Source of the DNA: Planctomycetaceae bacterium
GTDB taxonomy: Bacteria > Planctomycetota > Planctomycetia > Pirellulales > Pirellulaceae
DNA: 7,135 bases
Direction of reading: 5' to 3'
Assembly: GCA_002685655.1 (NCBI GenBank)
Contig: NYXM01000132.1
Span: 1-7,135 of the forward strand
In this document: positions 1 to 4,868 of the stretch, piece after piece
How positions within the stretch are numbered: position 1 is the first letter of the stretch
Layout: the number at the start of each line of letters is the position of its first letter
Made by a program: the position numbers and the translations under genes
Notes under the pieces: generated by a model
What the model was told of the DNA's origin: nothing
The model's input: only the letters and a program-made list of their open reading frames with translations
Databases searched by the model: none

Positions 1-8
1 ATCGGCCT

Positions 9-1820
9 TCAACGTGTCCACGACCTATCCACCGCCTGGGAGACATTCGGACCCGGATAACTTTTTTTTGGCCCAACGACTTGTGTGGTACGATGAGCCG
101 GTTTGGTGGGTCGTGGACGATCAACACGGTCGATCTCGGCGTCAAATAGTTCGATTGCCGCATGAACCATGGAGTTCTTCTCAATGTCACGGCGCAGTTG
201 CCGCATCGAAGCGACGGGCTTGGACTTTTCTTGGACAGACTCTTCGGCAGGAACCACTTCGTATCGAACGTGTACCGGACTACCAGTAACGAGCGCCAAA
301 GCCCGTTCGACGGTTGTCCTTCTCTCAGGGCGTTCGAGGCTCTCTTTTTGAAGAGTATATCCCGCTTTGAAGCTAACGACCAGATGGTTTGGCGCAGAAA
401 TTGCTACGTGATCGTAGAACGACCCGTAGTCAGCCGTCATATCTTCAATTTGCGAAAGTGCTTGCTTCCATACGGATTCGGCTGAAGAAGCGTCGAGTTT
501 GCTGATGTTCCGTGACTTTGGCTGGTCATTTGGGGTCGGTTCGACGGGCTTTTCAGTTTTTTTTTGAGCGGGATTGTTGATCTTTTGCAGCTGGACGGCG
601 GTCGCCACTGCCGGTCGTTTGGCTGGTTGACTGGTGGGCGCGCTCGGAGGGTTGCGACCAGACTGCAGCTGCTGGATCACGACCGCCAAGTCATCCAGTT
701 CGTCGAGACAAGCGACCTGGATGAGGGCAACTTCGAGCAGGGTTCGCACGTGAGTGCTCTGCCGCATTCGAGTTACCGCCTGATCGATGATCTGCACGAC
801 CGCCAAGATTGTCTGCAATCCCATCTGCCCGCCCGCATCGCGCAGACCAGGATAGTCTGCCGGCGCGCTGTGGAGCATCAGGTCGGCATCGCAGCCGACC
901 TGGGCAGCCATCATGTCCCGAAAATATCCTAGCAGTTGTTCGGCAAACTGCCCGACATCGATTCCCTGCCCAACCGCGGACTCGACGTCTGCCAGCGCGG
1001 ACGCGGCGTCCCGCGCGATCAGATGTTGCACGATTTCGGCGAGCCGACCTGCCGGCGCTGTCCCCAGCATGGCGTGCACATCGGCGGTCGTCAGATGCCC
1101 ATCGCAAAACGAAAGCAACTGTTCGAGCAGAGACTGGCTGTCCCGCATCGAGCCAGCCGCGCGTCTGGCCAACAGTTGTAAAACTTCCTCGTCTGCCGTT
1201 ATGCCTTCAGTTTCCAGGATGAACCGTAGCCGCTTGACGATTGCGTCTGCTTCGACGGGTGGAAAATCGAATCGCTGGCAGCGCGATAACACCGTGATCG
1301 GGATCTTCTCCGGATCCGTCGTACAGAAGATGAACTTCACATGTTCGGGTGGTTCTTCCAGCGTTTTCAGCAACGCGTTGAAGGCCGGTGTCGTGAGCAT
1401 GTGGACTTCATCGATGATGTATACTTTGAACCGCGAACGGCTCGGGCGGATATTGACGTTGGATCGCAGTTGACGGATTTCGTCAATGCCGCGGTTGCTG
1501 GCACCGTCGATTTCCAATACGTCGACATCTTCGCCACGAGCGATTGTCTCGCAGGCATCGCATTGGTTGCAGGGCGTGGTGGTCGGCCCGCTCGCACAAT
1601 TCAGGGCCTTAGCCAGGATTCGGGCCGTAGATGTCTTGCCGACGCCCCTAGCGCCCGTAAACAAATACGCGTGGCCGACGCGGTTGGTCGTGATTGCATT
1701 GCTCAGGGCCTGGGCAACCTGGCCCTGGCCCACTAAGTCAGCAAAGGACTGCGGCCGATATCGTCGAGCGACGACGACGTATTCACCCGTCGACGACGAC
1801 GGGGTGACAGAATCGGTCAT
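9..1820 (-). CDS. dnaX: DNA polymerase III subunit tau/gamma (DnaX)
   Basis: ATPase subunit of the replicative clamp loader, which opens the beta clamp and loads it on primed DNA; the tau form also links polymerase and helicase. Seen in the 603-aa product: Walker A GARGVGKT at about 56-63, four zinc-site cysteines (about 75, 84, 87, 90), Walker B IIDEVHML at about 135-142, sensor-1 CTTDPEKI, and the arginine-finger SRC at about 179-181. Core domains I-III end near residue 370. A Pro/Gln/Lys-rich linker and a tau-type C-terminal domain (about 440-540) with a basic tail follow. Start: an in-frame TTG lies at 1829, but the SD-like GGTGA (1830-1834) sits 9 nt before the ATG at 1820 and abuts the TTG, so I chose the ATG. 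The stop is TGA at 9-11. The SRP RNA lies just upstream on the same strand. The linker holds an A9 run that could also produce a short gamma form. Confidence 0.97.
   Translation of the reverse strand: MTDSVTPSSSTGEYVVVARRYRPQSFADLVGQGQVAQALSNAITTNRVGHAYLFTGARGVGKTSTARILAKALNCASGPTTTPCNQCDACETIARGEDVDVLEIDGASNRGIDEIRQLRSNVNIRPSRSRFKVYIIDEVHMLTTPAFNALLKTLEEPPEHVKFIFCTTDPEKIPITVLSRCQRFDFPPVEADAIVKRLRFILETEGITADEEVLQLLARRAAGSMRDSQSLLEQLLSFCDGHLTTADVHAMLGTAPAGRLAEIVQHLIARDAASALADVESAVGQGIDVGQFAEQLLGYFRDMMAAQVGCDADLMLHSAPADYPGLRDAGGQMGLQTILAVVQIIDQAVTRMRQSTHVRTLLEVALIQVACLDELDDLAVVIQQLQSGRNPPSAPTSQPAKRPAVATAVQLQKINNPAQKKTEKPVEPTPNDQPKSRNISKLDASSAESVWKQALSQIEDMTADYGSFYDHVAISAPNHLVVSFKAGYTLQKESLERPERRTTVERALALVTGSPVHVRYEVVPAEESVQEKSKPVASMRQLRRDIEKNSMVHAAIELFDAEIDRVDRPRPTKPAHRTTQVVGPKKSYPGPNVSQAVDRSWTR
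557..565 (-). other. A9 slippage site, candidate tau/gamma switch in dnaX
   Basis: On the coding strand nine consecutive A residues encode the end of Gln-Lys-Lys and the first base of the next Thr codon (residues 419-422). Moving to the -1 frame, by ribosome slippage or by one extra A in the mRNA, reads AAC then TGA, so the product ends as ...QKKN at about 422 aa. This lies in the linker directly after the clamp-loader core. From family knowledge, E. coli makes gamma (431 aa) by -1 frameshifting at A-AAA-AAG, and Thermus thermophilus makes it by transcriptional slippage on an A9 run. I see no convincing stimulatory hairpin just downstream, which favours the transcriptional mechanism. Function here is inference. 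Confidence 0.7.
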
Positions 1821-1882
1821 GATGATCAATCACCAAGGCAACAAGGGGGGCGATCTGAGTGAATCAGGACGAACTCGCTCTA

Positions 1883-1980
1883 TCGACAAGTGGCTCTCGC
1901 ACAAGAGTACCCCGCTTAGGGCTGCTCCGGTTAAGGCCTGACCCGGTTCACGGCTCCCCTTCGCGAGAGCCACTTGTCGA
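1883..1980 (-). ncRNA. ffs: Signal recognition particle RNA (bacterial small SRP, 4.5S type)
   Basis: RNA scaffold that binds Ffh and activates the SRP receptor FtsY during co-translational targeting to the membrane. On the minus strand the transcript has an 18-bp perfect terminal stem (1883-1900 with 1963-1980). The conserved helix-8 core GGTCAGG ... AGCAGCC lies inside, with the spacing of E. coli 4.5S RNA. The stem-apical loop is CC-UUAACC-GG rather than the usual GGAA tetraloop. Weaker extra pairing outside the stem (1870-1874 with 1990-1994, then 1867-1869 with 1996-1998) suggests the mature or primary RNA could reach about 1867-2000. A strong promoter lies immediately upstream and dnaX immediately downstream, a linkage common in bacteria. 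No U-tract terminator follows, so read-through into dnaX or processing is likely. Confidence 0.93.
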
Positions 1981-2006
1981 CAGAATCGCGTTCGATCCCC
2001 CTCAAC

Positions 2007-2035
2007 ATTGTACGCCCTCAGGCAAACGACGTCAA
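2007..2035 (-). promoter_or_regulatory. Sigma70-type promoter for the SRP RNA (and probably dnaX)
   Basis: On the minus strand, -35 TTGACG (2030-2035) and -10 TACAAT (2007-2012) are separated by exactly 17 bp. Transcription would start near 2000, about 20 nt before the terminal SRP RNA stem. The match to consensus is 5/6 in both hexamers, as expected for an abundant housekeeping RNA. It lies in the gap between the regulator stop codon and the SRP RNA. Confidence 0.8.
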
Positions 2036-2057
2036 AGGGGGCTGCGGCGGGAAGCTG

Positions 2058-2762
2058 TCACGACGAATCGCCACTGGCCCATGTCGGCTCAACCTGTCGG
2101 GCTCCAGGGGGTGAGACCAACAGCTTTTCTGCCACTTCTCGCGATATTGTCGTTGCCTTTTTGTCGATTGTGACGGTCACGATCCCCGCCGAATCGCAAT
2201 TCTCTTCCACCCTGCCTTCGGTCCCCAACGGGAGCCCATGATCGCTCAAATAGCGTAGAAACTCGGGTGACTGATCCAACACGCGGACTAACCTGAACGA
2301 ATGGCCTATCTGCCAATCCGCCAGGCTGTGAGCCTGAGACACCGACAGTGTACCATCCGCCTTTGGGATCGGATCTCCGTGTGGATCGGCAGCCGGGAAT
2401 TCGAGGAAGGCATCGATGCGATCGATGAGGCGATCACTGACTGCGTGCTCCATGTTCTCCGCCTCTTCGTGTACCTCGTCCCAAGACAATTCGAGCGTCT
2501 TAGCGAGAAACAGCTCGATCAAACGGTGCCGACGAAGGACACGAAGCGCCAATGCACGGCCCGCACTTGTCAAGCATACACCCTCGTACCGCGTGTATTT
2601 CGCCAGCCCGCTTTCACTGAGTGTCTTGAGCATACTAGTCACCGTTCCCGGTGAAACGCCCAGCGACGCGGCAATCTGTCCGGTGGCCGCTGGTTGGTCG
2701 TTCTGGCCGGCGCCGATTTGGTAGATCGACTTGACGTAGTTTTCGATGGTTAGACTGGACAC
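2058..2762 (-). CDS. DtxR/MntR-family metal-dependent transcriptional regulator
   Basis: Cytoplasmic dimeric repressor that binds DNA when loaded with Fe2+ or Mn2+. The 234-aa product has an N-terminal winged helix-turn-helix (about 4-70; recognition helix near SPGTVTSMLKTL), a dimerisation/metal domain (about 72-135, with the HGDPIP segment typical of the long DtxR class), and a C-terminal FeoA/SH3-like domain (about 146-215). Metal-site residues visible are His79 and the helix motif HEEAENMEH, giving Glu102, Glu105 and His106. Glu102 falls where DtxR/IdeR have Cys and MntR has Glu. Two MntR N-terminal ligands (Asp8, Glu11) are Asn8 and Lys11 here. Start is GTG at 2762, preceded by AGGAAGG with 5-nt spacing. 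It has its own promoter, is divergent from mch, and a dyad lies between them. Metal specificity cannot be settled from sequence. Confidence 0.92.
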   Translation of the reverse strand: MSSLTIENYVKSIYQIGAGQNDQPAATGQIAASLGVSPGTVTSMLKTLSESGLAKYTRYEGVCLTSAGRALALRVLRRHRLIELFLAKTLELSWDEVHEEAENMEHAVSDRLIDRIDAFLEFPAADPHGDPIPKADGTLSVSQAHSLADWQIGHSFRLVRVLDQSPEFLRYLSDHGLPLGTEGRVEENCDSAGIVTVTIDKKATTISREVAEKLLVSPPGARQVEPTWASGDSS

Positions 2763-2767
2763 TTGGA

Positions 2768-2774
2768 CCTTCCT
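2768..2774 (-). promoter_or_regulatory. Strong Shine-Dalgarno fixing a GTG start of the DtxR-family gene
   Basis: AGGAAGG on the minus strand, 5 nt before the GTG at 2760-2762. It is the best SD in the region and supports this GTG. Confidence 0.75.
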
Positions 2775-2791
2775 GGAAGCACGGTGTCGCT

Positions 2792-2820
2792 ATTGTAAGG
2801 GCCGCACGGATTGATGACAA
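2792..2820 (-). promoter_or_regulatory. Sigma70-type promoter for the DtxR-family regulator
   Basis: Minus strand -35 TTGTCA (2815-2820), 17-bp spacer, -10 TACAAT (2792-2797). The predicted start near 2785 gives a leader of about 22 nt containing the AGGAAGG SD. The -10 hexamer and spacer length are the same as at the SRP RNA promoter. The -35 partly overlaps the left end of the dyad at 2818-2840, as expected if the site is an operator. Confidence 0.65.
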
Positions 2821-2840
2821 ACCAACTCGGATTTGGTGTG
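2818..2840. promoter_or_regulatory. 23-bp imperfect palindrome, candidate operator
   Basis: Centred on 2829, 9 of 11 symmetric positions pair: left arm CAAACCAAC (2818-2826), centre TCGGA, right arm TTTGGTGTG (2832-2840). It lies in the 104-bp divergent region, touches the regulator's -35 and ends 26 bp before the mch ATG. Size and position fit a DtxR-family operator, but it does not match a DtxR or MntR box I can recall, so its role is inferred. Confidence 0.4.
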
Positions 2841-2866
2841 CGACCATTTTCCTCGCCGTTGCCACG

Positions 2867-3838
2867 ATGCCTGCGATCGGCAATGATGGATGCGTGAAAC
2901 TCAACGAACTTGCACGGCACCGATGCCAACAACTGATCGACCAGGCGACTCGCTATCGCGTGGCCGCGATTTGTGACGAATCGGGCACGCAACTCGTCGA
3001 TTGTGGTGTCCACACGACGGGCAGCCTGGCCGCTGGCGTTGCCCTGGCGGAGGTATGCCTGGCTGGCCTGGGAACGGTTCAGATCGTTCCGGGCAATCGA
3101 CATATCTGGGAAGGACCCGCCGTCACCGTTCAAACTGACCAACCAACGGCTGCCTGCATGGCTTCCCAATATGCTGGATGGCAGATCGCCGGCATGGACT
3201 TTTTTGCTATGGGTTCGGGGCCCATGCGTGCCCGTCGTGGGCACGAGAAGCTGTTCCAGGACATTGGGCATCGCGAATCGAGTGAGATTGCCGTGGGAGT
3301 TCTCGAATCGGCCCACCTGCCCGCCGCCGACGTCTGCCAACATATTGCGCACGACTGCGAGATTGACGCCGAAGACCTGACGCTGTTGGTGGCCCCTACG
3401 TCCAGCTTGGCAGGCACGGTTCAGGTCGTGGCGAGAACTATCGAGACGGCCTTGCATAAAATGCACGAACTTGGCTTTGACCTTGCCCGCGTTGTTTCCG
3501 GGTTTGGCGTGGCTCCGCTGCCCCCCGTTGCCGCCAGAGACGTCCAAGGGATCGCCCGTACAAACGATGCGGTTCTCTACGGTGGTGAAGTGACGCTTTG
3601 GATCACTGGCGATGAAGAGAGCATTCGCACGCTTGGGCCGCGGATTCCGAGTTCTGCGTCACCTGATCATGGCCAGCCATTCGCCGAGATTTTTGAACGC
3701 TGCGAAGGGGATTTTTACAAAATTGATCCACTGCTGTTCAGTCCCGCTACTGTTCAGCTGGTCAGTGTGGATAGCGGCCGCAGCTTCCGATTTGGCGAGC
3801 TGCTACCGGATGTCATTCGACAGTCGTTCGAAAGTTAG
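2867..3838 (+). CDS. mch: Methenyltetrahydromethanopterin cyclohydrolase
   Basis: Hydrolyses N5,N10-methenyl-tetrahydromethanopterin to a formyl-H4MPT, in the H4MPT-linked C1 pathway used by methanogens, methylotrophs and planctomycetes for formaldehyde oxidation; cytoplasmic. The 323-aa product is of normal family length and shows Mch signatures throughout: SQYAGW (100-105), GSGP (116-119), APTSSLAGTVQVVARTIE (176-193; Arg190 and Glu193 align with the active-site Arg/Glu pair described for archaeal Mch), a RTNDAVLYGG block (231-240) and DFYKIDPLLFSPA (282-294). Start: the ATG at 2867 has no good SD. An in-frame GTG at 2894 (MKLNELA..., 314 aa) begins nearer the point where homologues become similar and is a real alternative. 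It is divergent from the metal regulator. No clear sigma70 promoter is seen for it. Other H4MPT genes (fae, mtd, fhc) are not in view. Confidence 0.96.
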   Translation: MPAIGNDGCVKLNELARHRCQQLIDQATRYRVAAICDESGTQLVDCGVHTTGSLAAGVALAEVCLAGLGTVQIVPGNRHIWEGPAVTVQTDQPTAACMASQYAGWQIAGMDFFAMGSGPMRARRGHEKLFQDIGHRESSEIAVGVLESAHLPAADVCQHIAHDCEIDAEDLTLLVAPTSSLAGTVQVVARTIETALHKMHELGFDLARVVSGFGVAPLPPVAARDVQGIARTNDAVLYGGEVTLWITGDEESIRTLGPRIPSSASPDHGQPFAEIFERCEGDFYKIDPLLFSPATVQLVSVDSGRSFRFGELLPDVIRQSFES

Positions 3839-3981
3839 TCTCCTGATGGTCGGAAACTTTTCGTATTCGAGTCAAGTTCTCAGCGACCGACACCGACCGC
3901 AGGTTGGTCGGGGAGCGTACGAAATGAAGGCACGTTCCCTATTTGGCCGCGGCACTGCCGCGTTAGGTGAGAAAGGTCGAA
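3839..3981 (+). other. Intergenic gap with two short hairpins between mch and the ATP-grasp gene
   Basis: This short gap holds two inverted repeats. One is CCGACC (3893-3898) with GGTCGG (3906-3911), loop 7 nt. The other is CGCGGC (3948-3953) with GCCGCG (3957-3962), loop ACT. Neither is followed by a T-tract, so they are not intrinsic terminators. The second sits 8 nt before the GAAAGG SD (3971-3976) of the next gene and could modulate its translation or protect an mRNA end. No convincing promoter is seen, so mch and the downstream genes may form one transcript. Confidence 0.35.
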
Positions 3982-4863
3982 ATGCATCTGGCCGTCTTGG
4001 CGTCTGGCAATAGCTGGTATTTGAATGATCTGCGTCGCGCGGCCGCCCATCGTCACCGGATCGATCAGGTGGCATTCGATCTGCTTCGATCGCACCTGCA
4101 CGGCAGTGCCGCACAGGTTCACAGTCAAAATCGCGATCTCGCGGAATACTCCGCCGTTCTCGTTCGAACCATGCCGCCAGGTTCATTGGAACGAGTCGTG
4201 TTTCGCATGGACGCGTTGGCCCAGTTGGAAGCGACCGGCACGCCTGTCATCAACTCCCCCCGCGCAATCGAATCCGCCGTCGACAAGTACCTTGCACTGG
4301 CCAAACTGCAGGCGGTCGGGCTGCCGATTCCACCGACGGTCGTCTGTCAATCCAAGGACGATGCGATGGACGCGTTTTCTGCGTTGGGGGGCGACGTGGT
4401 GGTTAAACCGTTGTTCGGCGGAGAAGGCCGAGGAATCTGTCGCATCGCAGATCCCGATGTGGCGTTTCGGACGTTCAAGGCGCTGCTGCAAATCGACGCC
4501 GTGCTTTACCTCCAGCAATTCATCGATCATGAAGGCTGCGACCTGCGCCTGTTCGTGGTGGGTGATGAAGTGTTGGGGATTCGTCGCCGAAATCCGTCTG
4601 ATTGGCGCACGAACGTGAGTCGCGGTGCCATCGCCGAACCGCTTGATATCACAATCGATCTGATGGAAATTGCCCAACGCGCGGCGCGCGCGGTGGGTGC
4701 AGAGATCGCCGGTGTCGATCTGCTCGACGGAAGAGACGGCCGTCGCTGGGTGCTGGAAGTCAATGCGGTGCCGGGCTGGAAGGCACTGGCGGAAACGCTG
4801 GAGATGGACGTGGCAGCCCGCGTTTTGACATTCATCGAAACTCGAGTCGAGATACAGGAGTGA
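3982..4863 (+). CDS. RimK-like ATP-grasp ligase, candidate pterin-cofactor glutamate ligase
   Basis: ATP-dependent carboxylate-amine ligase that acts through an acyl-phosphate. The 293-aa product has an N-terminal pre-ATP-grasp domain (about 1-95), then an ATP-grasp fold: the Lys and glycine-rich loop VVKPLFGGEGRGI (140-152), hinge YLQQFI (176-181), DLRLFVVGDEVLG (187-199), NVSRGA (211-216), and the Mg-binding residues Asp246, Glu259 and Asn261 in GVDLL and VLEVNAVPGW. This pattern is RimK/LysX/MptN-like. In archaea MptN adds glutamate to tetrahydromethanopterin, and this gene follows mch, so glutamylation of the H4MPT cofactor is a reasonable inference; the substrate cannot be read from sequence. 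Start: ATG at 3982 lies 5 nt after GAAAGG (3971-3976) and opens directly on the first beta strand. An in-frame GTG at 3967 would add 5 residues and has no SD. The next gene follows immediately. Confidence 0.9.
   Translation: MHLAVLASGNSWYLNDLRRAAAHRHRIDQVAFDLLRSHLHGSAAQVHSQNRDLAEYSAVLVRTMPPGSLERVVFRMDALAQLEATGTPVINSPRAIESAVDKYLALAKLQAVGLPIPPTVVCQSKDDAMDAFSALGGDVVVKPLFGGEGRGICRIADPDVAFRTFKALLQIDAVLYLQQFIDHEGCDLRLFVVGDEVLGIRRRNPSDWRTNVSRGAIAEPLDITIDLMEIAQRAARAVGAEIAGVDLLDGRDGRRWVLEVNAVPGWKALAETLEMDVAARVLTFIETRVEIQE
4856..4860 (+). promoter_or_regulatory. Shine-Dalgarno fixing the start of the OleC-like gene
   Basis: AGGAG ends at 4860. The in-frame GTG at 4860 overlaps its last base and so cannot use it, whereas the GTG at 4869 lies 8 nt downstream, an ideal distance. 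A further GTG at 4875 is possible but less well spaced. Confidence 0.65.
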
Positions 4864-4868
4864 CCCGA

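Noticed and set aside
913..1473. Open frame on the plus strand opposite dnaX
   Set aside because: Antisense to the conserved clamp-loader core, with low-complexity Ser/Arg composition and no family resemblance.
1821..1829. TTG start for dnaX, giving 606 aa
   Set aside because: The SD-like GGTGA directly abuts the TTG and is well spaced only for the ATG at 1820.
1883..1980. 18-bp inverted repeat as mobile-element ends or a terminator
   Set aside because: The enclosed sequence contains the SRP RNA helix-8 core, so the arms are the terminal stem of that RNA.
2750..3547. Long open frame on the minus strand opposite mch
   Set aside because: It lies antisense to a gene with clear Mch motifs, has no recognisable domain, and overlaps the divergent promoter region; it follows from the codon bias of mch.
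3948..3962. GC-rich hairpin as a terminator after mch
   Set aside because: Short stem, no following T-tract, and it sits just before the next gene's SD, so a terminator is unlikely.
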